Shown here one piece after another: positions 17,301-24,208 of a stretch of DNA of 32,448 nucleotides. The DNA comes from F1-120-MAGs238 sp964484185 (GTDB lineage: Bacteria > Planctomycetota > Phycisphaerae > Phycisphaerales > UBA1924), in NCBI GenBank assembly GCA_964484185.1, contig CAZAEQ010000044.1, positions 1 to 32,448 of the forward strand, given 5' to 3'. Every line of letters begins with the position of its first letter. Within the stretch, counting starts at the first letter, position 1. The notes beneath the pieces were generated by a model. It worked only from the letters and a program-made list of their open reading frames with translations. It ran no database searches and had not been told where the DNA came from. The translations under genes were made by a program, and so were the position numbers.

Positions 17301-17446
17301 ACGTTTGCAGGGTCGGCGGCGAATGCTTTGTTTGCCAGCCAGGCATCCCAGACGCGGGGCTCATGGTCGCTGGGGACATAGCGCGATGGGAGTTCGGCAG
17401 GCGTTGTTGATGAGGATTGTGGGGGTTGTGTGTGTGCAGTAGTCAT
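14348..17446 (-). CDS. valS: Valyl-tRNA synthetase
   Basis: Class I aminoacyl-tRNA synthetase that charges tRNA-Val. The 1032-residue product has the HIGH-type motif in PPPNVTAALHLGHALNNT (63-80, HLGH at 71-74) and the KMSKS loop at 658-662. The editing (CP1) domain lies between them, with TTRPET and the DVLDTWFSS segment. An anticodon-binding helical domain follows, and the C-terminus is a coiled-coil arm (about 965-1030) that contacts tRNA. Length is slightly above the usual 880-960 because of several small inserts. It diverges from the TPR gene across about 90 bases and overlaps the downstream lipoprotein gene by four. Confidence 0.98.
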   Translation of the reverse strand: MTTAHTQPPQSSSTTPAELPSRYVPSDHEPRVWDAWLANKAFAADPANVLSGGKPRYAIIIPPPNVTAALHLGHALNNTIQDILTRAHRMRGFETLWMPGTDHAGIATQAVVEKRVLKEEKKRRKDFPREEFVAKIQAFKDEYEAVITGQLKKMGCSCDWDRQRFTMDPQCTAAVYEAFFRLFKDGLIYRGKRLVNWDPALQTAVADDECYDEEIDSSFYYMRYPLVHAKRASHVNAIGRDKDLEDAQPVTWDELARRGYPGASDLDGQTQAFITVATTRPETYFADTAVALNPHDPRALPLKGLFIELPFVGRIIPIVTDDYVVLPKAIAESLGRDEDAQDPKATFASGFLKVTPAHDNNDYELGRRHQLPIVNMMSPDGRISDRHGWTDTGDCQMFLGKSMAEGRKLVVKEFEARGLLEKTIPYRQSIKFSDRSKAVVEPYLSDQWYVKVTDPRLAYSANNALVPEQRIGSCTTNPAPTDHKLTFHPARYAKTFEQWHDNIRDWCISRQLWWGHQIPVWVAPEGATASVKHSFAEDRVSTTTFGDRTSVCIRDPKDTEAIRHYESAGFTRDQDVLDTWFSSALWPLSTMGWPQNTDMLKAFNPSTALTTAREIITLWVSRMVMFNRYFMGEGQGKGPVPFKEVFIHAVIQDGEGRKMSKSLNNGVDPLDIIDSHGADAMRFTLAHMTTQTQDVRLPVIKDSKTGKNSSAKFDLGRNFANKLWNAARFALGIISAAEPLDPAITITHKQLSLADRWMLARLASGIERANEALASYHFNAYAETCYELLWNDFCDWYLEAIKPTAAQDPAHRAVLRAVLDTLIRLLHPIMPFVTEALHERIRTIRGPLIEGLTLGTADQLLARTPWPVAGQVLLDGSAEAEFSRMQELVRAIREVRAQHNVKPKRKIKLHIPAGVTLLAKDSIPLAITLAELAALSADPAPTSAVPFTFGNVELKLSDLTDEATIDVGAELARLEKLISDKDKSILTLEARLNNPGYSQKAPPHMVEQTRDELSKAIAERDAARHALEKLPK

Positions 17447-17536
17447 TGGCGAAGAGTGTAGGAGAGGGGAGGGGAGTTGCCGGTGCTTTTGGGGTACAGT
17501 CAGGGGTTGGGTGGATCGCCCAATACGGGAGGCTGC

Positions 17537-18550
17537 ATGGCCGCGGATAGTGGAAAACTGAAGATAGTTGTATTGATTCTGGCATTGGCCACTGCGCTGA
17601 CACTGGGGCTGGTGGTGCGGCGGATGTGGATTGTGGCGGGCGAGCCGGAAAAGGGTCCGGTGGCAACAGGAGACCCATCGAAAGCGCCCAAGGAAGGCGA
17701 CAAGTTAGATGCTGTTATTACCGCCGCGGCGGAGTATGGGCAGCGACAGGAGTGGGAAAAAGCGGAAGTCATTCTGAAGGAAGCGGCGAACCAGTATCCG
17801 GATGTGCAGCGGGTGAGACTGGCGTACGCGGAGTGTCTGATCAAGCAGAAGAAGCTTGCGGAGGCGTTTGCCGAGTTTGACAGGGCGCTCGCGCTTGGCG
17901 AGGTGGATGTCACGACGCGCATCACGATTGGAACATTGGCAAATATGCTGGGGAAGGCCGAGCGTGCCGAAGAGCAGTACGCGGCGGTGATGGTGAAAGA
18001 CAAGACCAACCCGGATGCGCCGTTGTTTCTTGGACAGATATTGATGAAGCAGGGGCGGCTGGACGAGGCAAAAGGGAACTTGCTGATTGCGGGGAGAATT
18101 ACGCCGCAGCGGAGTGTGGTGTGGGGGACGCTCGCGGAGATTTCGCTGCGCGAGAACAAACTGGAGATTGCAGCGCAGCATTTGAAGAAAGCGCGGGAGC
18201 TTGAGCCAGAGATTGTCGAATGGAAGCTGATTGAGGCGCGACTACTGAATCGTCAGCAGAAGCCGGAGAAGGCACTTGAAGTTTTGCTCGGACTTGACAA
18301 GGCTCGCATGATATCGCCCGCGGTTGCGCGGCTGATGGCCGAGAGTTATGGAATGCTGGGGAAAAGGGTCGAGAGTGCCGCAGCGCTGGTCGCCGCGAGT
18401 GATGCAGCGCCGAGTGATGGAGAACTGGCGCTTGAGGCGGCCCTTGCGACCGAGAGAGCCGGCGACAAGGCAGCAGCAAAGGCACTCGCGGAGCGAGCGG
18501 AAAAGGCCGGGAATTCGGGAGCGAAAGCGATCCTGGAGCGGCTGAAGTGA
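17537..18550 (+). CDS. Membrane-anchored TPR protein
   Basis: A 336-residue protein with a single N-terminal transmembrane helix (about 9-27) followed by tetratricopeptide repeats over about residues 55-330. Recognisable TPR helices include AEYGQRQEWEKAEVILKEAA, LAYAECLIKQKKLAEAFAEF and LGQILMKQGRLDEAKGNLL. TPR arrays are protein-binding scaffolds, and the anchor suggests a periplasmic one. The start is placed at the ATG at 17537 because GGGAGG lies 5 bases upstream; an in-frame start at 17477 would add 20 residues that look non-coding. It converges on aroB with only 2 bases between the stops. No partner can be inferred from the neighbours. Confidence 0.85.
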   Translation: MAADSGKLKIVVLILALATALTLGLVVRRMWIVAGEPEKGPVATGDPSKAPKEGDKLDAVITAAAEYGQRQEWEKAEVILKEAANQYPDVQRVRLAYAECLIKQKKLAEAFAEFDRALALGEVDVTTRITIGTLANMLGKAERAEEQYAAVMVKDKTNPDAPLFLGQILMKQGRLDEAKGNLLIAGRITPQRSVVWGTLAEISLRENKLEIAAQHLKKARELEPEIVEWKLIEARLLNRQQKPEKALEVLLGLDKARMISPAVARLMAESYGMLGKRVESAAALVAASDAAPSDGELALEAALATERAGDKAAAKALAERAEKAGNSGAKAILERLK

Positions 18551-18552
18551 AT

Positions 18553-19701
18553 TTATTCGCGGATGGAATCCCAGCCGCTGGAGATGGCATCGGCGGGGAC
18601 ATCGCGCATGACGCGGGCGTGACAGCCAGCAACGGGAACAACCAGGCGAACGTGGCCGTCGATGACTTTCTTATCGTGACGCATGCGCAGCAGGAGTTCT
18701 GAGTTTGGCGGCAGGCCATCGACTTTGACTGGCAGGTGAAAGGTCTTGAGCAGCTTGACCACTGCCTTGACCTGCTCGGTGGGCAAAAGCCCCAGGCTCG
18801 CGGCCGTGTGGCAGGCGGCGACAAGGCCAAGAGATACTGCTTCGCCATGTCGCAGCGGAGCATCAGCGAGTGAGGTCGTGGGAGAGAGCGTCGGAATCGT
18901 TTCGATTGAATGCGCGAAGGTGTGGCCCAGATTGAGCAGAGCCCGGCCGCCGGCTGAATCTGGCGCGAGTTCATGCGGGTCGGCGGCCACGACCTTGGCT
19001 TTGATTGAAATGTTTCGATCAAGCAATTCGCGAAGTCTGCCCGCATGCCGCGCGAGAATTTCGTCGGCGTGAACGATCATCCACCCAAGCAGCGAAGGAT
19101 CGAGAAAGTCAGCGGAAATGAGGGCGTGCTTGACGCACTCGGCGAGGCCAGCGTGGAAATCCCGGCTGGGAAGGGTTGTCAGTGTGTTGGCATCGACCAG
19201 GACTGCGCGGGGCTGCCAGAAGGCCCCGACGAAGTTCTTTAACAGGCCGATACCCGGGACGGAAAGATTGGCTGCGGTCTTGCCGCCAACGCTGGCGTCG
19301 ACCATGGAGAGAAGCGTGGTGGGAACTTGAATGACGGGCACGCCGCGGCGATAGGTTGCAGCGGCAAGTCCTCCGAGATCGCCGACGATTCCGCCGCCCA
19401 GTGCGATGACCGGGTCGAAACGGTCGAGCCTTGCGGTTGCGATGGCGGCGAGCAAAACCTCCAGGGATTGAAGGGATTTGTCGGATTCAGAAGCGCTTTG
19501 ACGCGAACAGGAGACTGCGAACTTCGCGCTGGCAAGTGAACCTTGCACCTGGGCGACAATTTCGGAGGGGAGGTTGGCATCTGCGATGACGTGAGCACGT
19601 TTTGCGTTTGAATCGACGCATGAACGCGTAATTGCACCAAGCCGACCAAGTGACTCAAGGTGAACCTGATAGGGAAGTGGTGGAATATCCACGCGGATCA
19701 C
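18553..19701 (-). CDS. aroB: 3-dehydroquinate synthase
   Basis: Second enzyme of the shikimate pathway: converts DAHP to 3-dehydroquinate with NAD and a divalent metal. The 382-residue protein shows the NAD-binding GGGIVGDLGG (102-111), PTTLLSMVDASVGGKTAAN (127-145) and the metal and active-site segments AECVKHALI (187-195) and LNLGHTFAHSIE. Length matches the family (about 360). The start is a GTG at 19701 with an AAAGGAA ribosome-binding site. It is the last gene of a probable four-gene minus-strand run, lpxA - metallohydrolase - rsfS - aroB, 45 bases after rsfS. Confidence 0.97.
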   Translation of the reverse strand: MIRVDIPPLPYQVHLESLGRLGAITRSCVDSNAKRAHVIADANLPSEIVAQVQGSLASAKFAVSCSRQSASESDKSLQSLEVLLAAIATARLDRFDPVIALGGGIVGDLGGLAAATYRRGVPVIQVPTTLLSMVDASVGGKTAANLSVPGIGLLKNFVGAFWQPRAVLVDANTLTTLPSRDFHAGLAECVKHALISADFLDPSLLGWMIVHADEILARHAGRLRELLDRNISIKAKVVAADPHELAPDSAGGRALLNLGHTFAHSIETIPTLSPTTSLADAPLRHGEAVSLGLVAACHTAASLGLLPTEQVKAVVKLLKTFHLPVKVDGLPPNSELLLRMRHDKKVIDGHVRLVVPVAGCHARVMRDVPADAISSGWDSIRE

Positions 19702-19746
19702 TGTTGATTCCTTTGCGAGAAAATCTAGCGTAATGCGAGAACGGAA

Positions 19747-20478
19747 TCAGGAATTGAGACCGGCGTAATCGCGGCTGACCTGATCGGGGCGTTCCCATGC
19801 GACGCGCTTGGAATCTCCCCAGAGCATTTCCAGGTCGTAGTGAGCGCGGGTGTTGGGTTCAAAGAGGTGCACGACAACATCGACGAAGTCGGCGAGAATC
19901 CAGGTGGCACGCTCGTCGATGGAACGGCGGACGCACTGATTACCAGTCTTGGCACCGTAGTCTTCGACGTTCTGCAGGACTGAGCGCATCTGGCGATCGG
20001 ATGTGCCCGAGCCGATGACGATGTAGTCGGTGACGGGGCTGCGGCCGCGGACGTCGAGGCAGACGACATCTTCGCACTTGTCATCGCGGAGCAGGCGAGC
20101 GACTTCCATCGCGAAGGCGAGCGACTTTTCCGGCGGGACCAGTTTGGCCTGGGAGAGCGTGACGCCGGACTGAGGAGCGACTTCAGCATCAGCAAACGAT
20201 GCGGGCGTTTGAACCTGCGGGCGTTTGATCTTCTTGGAAGGCGCGAGCGCGGCAGATTTCTTGCCGGGCTTGGTGGTGACTTTGCCGCCGCGGGGTGCGG
20301 GCTTATTGAGCTTTTTCTTGACTGCCGCTGCGGGCGCGGATTTCTTTGATGCGGCCTTCTTTGCGGCCGGCTTCACGAACTTCTTTTTCGCTGGTTTGGC
20401 GGCAGTGCGAGCGGGCTTTGAGCTCTTCGCAGTGCGGGGAGATGATTTGACGGACTTCTTTGAAACTTTCTTTGACAT
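19747..20478 (-). CDS. rsfS: Ribosomal silencing factor RsfS with H1-like N-terminal extension
   Basis: RsfS binds ribosomal protein uL14 and blocks subunit joining under nutrient limitation. The conserved domain is at about residues 117-235: SLAFAMEVARLLRD, VVCLDVRG, TDYIVIGSGTSDRQMRS and FVDVVVHLFEP with the HYDLEMLW end. The family is usually 105-130 residues; this 243-residue protein has about 115 extra N-terminal residues, of which the first 90 are mostly Lys, Ala, Pro and Ser (KKSVKSSPRTAKSSKPARTA and similar), like eukaryotic histone H1 tails. The ATG at 20478 (MSKKVSKK) is preferred: it starts the basic tail and lies 55 bases from the upstream gene. A longer frame would run into that gene. 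Confidence 0.9.
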   Translation of the reverse strand: MSKKVSKKSVKSSPRTAKSSKPARTAAKPAKKKFVKPAAKKAASKKSAPAAAVKKKLNKPAPRGGKVTTKPGKKSAALAPSKKIKRPQVQTPASFADAEVAPQSGVTLSQAKLVPPEKSLAFAMEVARLLRDDKCEDVVCLDVRGRSPVTDYIVIGSGTSDRQMRSVLQNVEDYGAKTGNQCVRRSIDERATWILADFVDVVVHLFEPNTRAHYDLEMLWGDSKRVAWERPDQVSRDYAGLNS

Positions 20479-20533
20479 GAGGCCACAAGCGTAGGGTGGC
20501 TTCAAGCTGTTGGAAAGCGGTTTTTCCGCGTGT

Positions 20534-21379
20534 TTAGAGCTGGATTTGTACTTGGTTTGCGAAAAGCGAGGTTTGAACAGGCGCGGAGAGTTTGCGAGCG
20601 GCGGGGCGGATTGGAATCCACCGTGTGGGTTCATCCTGCATCGCGACCGTGAGGGCGTATTCACTGCCGGTGTGGAGGTCGAGCGCGAGCTGGGGGTGAT
20701 TGCATTCCTGCGAGAGGTGGAGCAGGACGACGTGATCGCGCGGGGCCATTGCCTGAACTGCGTCGAAGGATTGCTGGTTTGAGAGGTGGCCGCTGCCGCT
20801 CATGATGCGGTCTTTGAGGAATGCGGGGCGAAGCGAATTGCGTTGAAGGACGGGGCAGTAGTTGCTTTCGATGGCGAGGACATCGACTTCCTTGAAGTGG
20901 TCGATCATCGCGAGCGTGACGCGGCCCAGATCGGTGGCGAAACCAAGTTCTGCGGCATTGGGCAGAGAGAAGCGGAAGACGGCGACGCCTTGTTCATCGT
21001 GGCTCATCATGAGTGCGCGGACGGTGCCGCCAGCGATCAGCTCGAATTCGTGTTCGAAGGGACGAGTTTTGCGATAGAGAAGGCCGATGCGACCAGCTCT
21101 GGTGAGATGTCGTTTGGAAAGGTGGATCGCGGCGTGGTCGGGAAGCGCTTTGTTCCAGCCAGTGTGGATGTGGTCGCTGTCTAAGTGCGTGAGGATGCAA
21201 TCAGTGACTGACTCGGGAGAGATATCGAGCGTGCGCAAAAGTTCAAAGGTTCGACGCGGAGAGAGGCCAAGATCGATGAGAACGTAACGCGTGTCAACGG
21301 AATTAGAAATGCGCAGGACTGAGCAGTTTCCTCTGGAGCCGCTGGCGAGAACGCAGAGTTGGATGTTCCAATTGTCCAT
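20534..21379 (-). CDS. YycJ/WalJ-like metallo-beta-lactamase-fold hydrolase
   Basis: A 281-residue metallo-beta-lactamase-fold protein. The start VLASGSRGNCSVLR (10-23), LIDLGLS, SHD (126-128), ATDLG (149-153), ESNY (171-174), SGSGHLSN (194-201) and LLHLSQECN (219-227) match the YycJ/WalJ family, which is linked to wall homeostasis and exonuclease activity in Firmicutes. The metal motif reads H65-L-D67-S-D69-H70 instead of the usual HxHxDH, so the second histidine is replaced by aspartate. A TTG at 21391 would add four residues and overlap the lpxA stop; the ATG is preferred. The gene is probably cotranscribed with lpxA and rsfS. Confidence 0.85.
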   Translation of the reverse strand: MDNWNIQLCVLASGSRGNCSVLRISNSVDTRYVLIDLGLSPRRTFELLRTLDISPESVTDCILTHLDSDHIHTGWNKALPDHAAIHLSKRHLTRAGRIGLLYRKTRPFEHEFELIAGGTVRALMMSHDEQGVAVFRFSLPNAAELGFATDLGRVTLAMIDHFKEVDVLAIESNYCPVLQRNSLRPAFLKDRIMSGSGHLSNQQSFDAVQAMAPRDHVVLLHLSQECNHPQLALDLHTGSEYALTVAMQDEPTRWIPIRPAARKLSAPVQTSLFANQVQIQL

Positions 21380-21387
21380 GCTGGGAT

Positions 21388-22209
21388 TCAAGCGATCTCG
21401 GGTTCGCTGTTGCTTGCGCCGCGTTTGCGTTCACCGACGGCGACGCCGCGTTTGCTGGTTTCGATGAAGTCGGCGATCTCGAGCAGCGGTGCGTGGGCCT
21501 TGCCGCGTTCACGCAGGATTTCGACTGCTTCGGTTCTGGGCAGCCCATCGCGGAGGATTTCTTTGTAGGCGGTGCGGACGGCCTGGATATCCGGTTGAGA
21601 GTAACCGTTGCGGCGCATGCCGATGATATTGATGCCCGCGAGGGTGTGGCGGCCGTATGCCAGGCAGAAGGGCGGAATATCCATCGTGACGACCGAGCCG
21701 CCCGAGACCATCGCGAACTTTCCAACGCGGTTGAACTGATGGATGACGGTGCCGCCGGAGACGATGGCTTTGGTGTGGACCTGCGTGTGGCCGGCGCAGC
21801 AGGTGTTGTTGACGAGGATGACATCGTTACTGATGACGGCATCGTGACCGACGTGGGCGTTGACCATCATGAAGACGCGGTCGCCGAGAATGGTGGGGAT
21901 GTCGGCCTTGGTCGCGGCGTGGATGGTGGCGTGTTCGCGGATGATGCAATTCTCGCCGACTTTGATGCCACCGGTGGGCATGCCAAGTTTGAACTTAAAA
22001 TCCTGGGCGGGGAAGCCGAGCACGGCGTTGGGATAGACAGTTGTGCCCGCGCCGATTTCTGCGGGACCGTAGAGGCAGACGTGGCTGATGAGGTTGACGC
22101 CTGCGTTGAGTCTGCAATGGCCGCTGATGATGCAGAAAGGGCCGATGGTGACGTCGTCAGCGAGCACGGCTTCGGGCGAGACGATGGCGGTGGGATGGAT
22201 GGTCGGCAT
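21388..22209 (-). CDS. lpxA: UDP-N-acetylglucosamine acyltransferase
   Basis: First step of lipid A synthesis: transfers a 3-hydroxyacyl chain from ACP to UDP-GlcNAc in the cytoplasm. The 273-residue protein starts MPTIHPTAIVSPEAVLADDV and consists of left-handed beta-helix hexapeptide repeats, the segment MMVNAHVGHDAVISNDVILV with the catalytic histidine equivalent (H125 in E. coli), the VSGGTVIHQFNRVGKFAMVSGG repeats and a helical C-terminus. Length is close to E. coli LpxA (262). The frame is open to 22275, but the ATG at 22209 gives the canonical start. It diverges from lipB. Its presence implies an LPS-like outer membrane lipid. Confidence 0.94.
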   Translation of the reverse strand: MPTIHPTAIVSPEAVLADDVTIGPFCIISGHCRLNAGVNLISHVCLYGPAEIGAGTTVYPNAVLGFPAQDFKFKLGMPTGGIKVGENCIIREHATIHAATKADIPTILGDRVFMMVNAHVGHDAVISNDVILVNNTCCAGHTQVHTKAIVSGGTVIHQFNRVGKFAMVSGGSVVTMDIPPFCLAYGRHTLAGINIIGMRRNGYSQPDIQAVRTAYKEILRDGLPRTEAVEILRERGKAHAPLLEIADFIETSKRGVAVGERKRGASNSEPEIA

Positions 22210-22255
22210 GGGGACCAGATAATAGTCTGGCGGAATTGGTGTCTTACTATTGAAC

Positions 22256-22978
22256 GTGGAACTATTGACTGTCAAATTGGGGCGGATGCGGTACGCGGAG
22301 GCGTATCTGCGGCAGGTTGCGGCGGTTGAAGAAGTTGTGTCGCGGCGCGAGACCGCGGCGGCGATGATCGGGACGATTTTCTTCGTGGAGCACGAGCCGG
22401 TGGTGACGGTGAGTCGGAGGCCGGAGGCGAGGAAGAATCTGGTTGCCAGTGAAGAGATGTTGCGGCTTGCGGGGGTTGAGGTTCAGGAGACCGACCGCGG
22501 CGGGGATATCACGTATCACGGGCCGGGGCAGATCGTGTGTTATCCGGTGTTGGATCTCAACGTGCTGAATCTGGGAATCCACGCGTATATGAGGTTGCTC
22601 GAGCAGGCGGTGATTGACGCGTGCGCGGAGTTTGGCATCGTGTGCGGACGCGATGCGGGGGCGACGGGTGTGTGGACCCTTGATGGAGAGGGAACTCCAG
22701 CATCGAAAATCGCGGCGTGCGGCGTGCGGGTTCGCAAGTGGGTGTCGTTGCATGGGCTTGCGCTGAACGTCGAGCCGGACATGCGGCATTTTCAATTGAT
22801 CGTGCCGTGCGGGCTTGTGGGGCGGCAAGTGACGAGCGTGAAGTTGGAGTTGAAGGAAAAATCGCCAGCCCTGGACCGGGTGCAGCAGGTACTCGAGGGG
22901 GCATTGAGGAGGTTGATTTTGGCTGCGCACGCGGAGGCGATTGAAAAGCGTGCGATCGCGGCGCGATTGATACCTTGA
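22256..22978 (+). CDS. lipB: Octanoyl-(acyl-carrier-protein) transferase
   Basis: Moves octanoyl from ACP to lipoyl-domain proteins, the first step of endogenous lipoate synthesis. The 240-residue product contains the LipB signature RGGDITYHGPGQIVCYP and the catalytic lysine and cysteine in KIAACGVRVRKWVSLHG (KxxxC), followed by LALNV. The GTG at 22256 (MELLTVKLGRM) aligns best with the usual N-terminus; a TTG at 22250 is possible. It diverges from lpxA across about 45 bases. No lipA lies nearby. It is followed by the 42-bp tandem repeat. Confidence 0.95.
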   Translation: MELLTVKLGRMRYAEAYLRQVAAVEEVVSRRETAAAMIGTIFFVEHEPVVTVSRRPEARKNLVASEEMLRLAGVEVQETDRGGDITYHGPGQIVCYPVLDLNVLNLGIHAYMRLLEQAVIDACAEFGIVCGRDAGATGVWTLDGEGTPASKIAACGVRVRKWVSLHGLALNVEPDMRHFQLIVPCGLVGRQVTSVKLELKEKSPALDRVQQVLEGALRRLILAAHAEAIEKRAIAARLIP

Positions 22979-23286
22979 ATTGGGGAATTTATCTCCGCTG
23001 TCGCGGTTCTGAGTGGCAAAACGGCGATGTATGGGCCGGGATTCACTGACTGAGTGGATGGAAAAACTCGTTTACCGGCCGGAATCACTCTGAAGGTGCC
23101 CGGAAAAACTCTTTTTCTCCCCGGGTTTACTCTGAAGGTGGGGACAAAAACTCTTTTTGTGCCCACCTTTGCTCTGAACCCAGGGACAAAAGCTCCCTTT
23201 GTCTCCACGTTTGCTCTGAACATCGGGACAAAAACTGCTTATGTAGGCACAAAGATTCCCTCGATTGGGGGAAGGTGCTTTCCCGC
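22979..23286. other. Spacer between convergent lipB and OmpH-like genes
   Basis: A 308-base spacer largely filled by a 42-bp tandem repeat (23057-23266) and a degenerate unit before it. The repeats contain short hairpins with A and T tracts that could act as bidirectional terminators for the two converging genes. There is no conserved protein family in it, although frames are open on both strands. Confidence 0.7.
23057..23266. repeat. 42-bp tandem repeat, five units, open on both strands
   Basis: Five consecutive 42-base units begin at 23057, 23099, 23141, 23183 and 23225, and a degenerate unit precedes them from about 23014. Because 42 is 14 codons, both strands give in-frame 14-residue repeats. 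The plus strand gives GTKTLFVPTFALNP-like units and the minus strand GTKRVFVPTFRVNP-like units. Each unit is internally quasi-palindromic; for example 23141-23164 pairs GGGACAAAAA with TTTTTGTGCCC. There are no spacers between units and so no CRISPR architecture. Confidence 0.92.
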
Positions 23287-24072
23287 TCACTTCTTTGGAG
23301 CTTCAGCCGGGGGCGGGAAGCCGGGGGCGGTCTTGGGGAGCCCGGTTGCGCCAGGACTCTTTGGATCTGCTGGCGGAGTCGGAGATGGTGTTGCGGCCTT
23401 TGCGGCTTCGGCGGCGGCTGCCGCGGCTTGGGCAGCTTCATCAGCTTTCTTGGCGTCGTATTGCGCCTGCAGATTCATCGCCGTGATGGCACGCTCGGTG
23501 AGATCATCAGCGGCGGGGGCGACGATGATCTGACGCGAGAGCAGCTGCTGCACGGTGCCGGCCTGCGTGTCGGCCATGAACGACCGCTCGCGACGAGTGG
23601 TGAAGACATGCGTGTAGCCGTACTGGGCCGCGAGTTCATCGAGCTTGGCCGTGACCATGATCCAGGCTTCAGCAGCTTTGTGACTGTTGAACTTGTCAAA
23701 GTCGCTGCTGAGAGTCGCCTGCAAATCGTTGAGGTTTTTCTTTTTGACTTCCCAGTCTTTGATGAGTCCTTCGCGAAGCGGATCGTCTTTCGCGCCCATG
23801 AGCAGGCGGGCTTCGAGATCCATCAGTTCTTTCTGGGACTTGCGAAAGGTTTCATCGAGCTCTTTGCCTTTGGCCTGCCGCGTGGTCTTGATGGGCTCGG
23901 AATCAAGCACCAGATCGACGAGCATGAGTGCATCGACGGTGGCAATGCGCTGGGGAGTCGCGGGAGCTTGCGCGGCGGTGGCCGTCGCGGGTTGTGCAGC
24001 GCAGAGACCGGCGCTGGATGCGAGGCAGAACGCGAGGGCAGCGAGGAGAACTGGATGAGACTTCTTGTGCAC
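23287..24072 (-). CDS. OmpH/Skp-like periplasmic chaperone
   Basis: A 261-residue exported protein. Signal peptide about 1-26 (MHKKSHPVLLAALAFCLASS then AGLCAAQ). The body (about 40-205) begins with RIATVDALMLVDLVLDS and continues as a long charged helical hairpin (TRQAKGKELDETFRKSQKEL, then DWEVKKKNLNDLQATL), typical of OmpH/Skp chaperones that carry outer-membrane proteins across the periplasm. The last 55 residues are Ala/Pro-rich and probably disordered. The GTG at 24072 is chosen because it begins the signal peptide and has CGGAG upstream; the open frame to 24222 reads through a presumed promoter. Skp-like function is inferred from architecture. Confidence 0.8.
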   Translation of the reverse strand: MHKKSHPVLLAALAFCLASSAGLCAAQPATATAAQAPATPQRIATVDALMLVDLVLDSEPIKTTRQAKGKELDETFRKSQKELMDLEARLLMGAKDDPLREGLIKDWEVKKKNLNDLQATLSSDFDKFNSHKAAEAWIMVTAKLDELAAQYGYTHVFTTRRERSFMADTQAGTVQQLLSRQIIVAPAADDLTERAITAMNLQAQYDAKKADEAAQAAAAAAEAAKAATPSPTPPADPKSPGATGLPKTAPGFPPPAEAPKK

Positions 24073-24208
24073 GATGGATACTCCGAGGTTGAAGAGTGCG
24101 GGAGGCGAAGCGCGGGATAATAGGTGCAACTGCGGCGCGGTGGCAGTGCGAACAAGGATCTGATGTACAGCGTGCAATGCCAGGAACGATCTCCCGTACA
24201 ATGGTCCG

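Noticed and set aside
16562..17410. Long plus-strand open frame opposite valS
   Set aside because: It is fully antisense to the clear valS gene, its product shows no known motif, and it reflects high GC with a biased third codon position.
18099..19046. Minus-strand open frame across the ends of the TPR gene and aroB
   Set aside because: It overlaps two well-supported genes, and its Pro/Ser/Arg-rich product is typical of a shadow frame.
21493..22329. Long plus-strand open frame opposite lpxA and running into lipB
   Set aside because: It covers lpxA completely, is rich in Asp/Gly/Ala as expected for a GC-rich antisense frame, and has no domain.
23057..23266. CRISPR array
   Set aside because: The 42-base units follow each other directly with no unique spacers, and no cas gene lies nearby.
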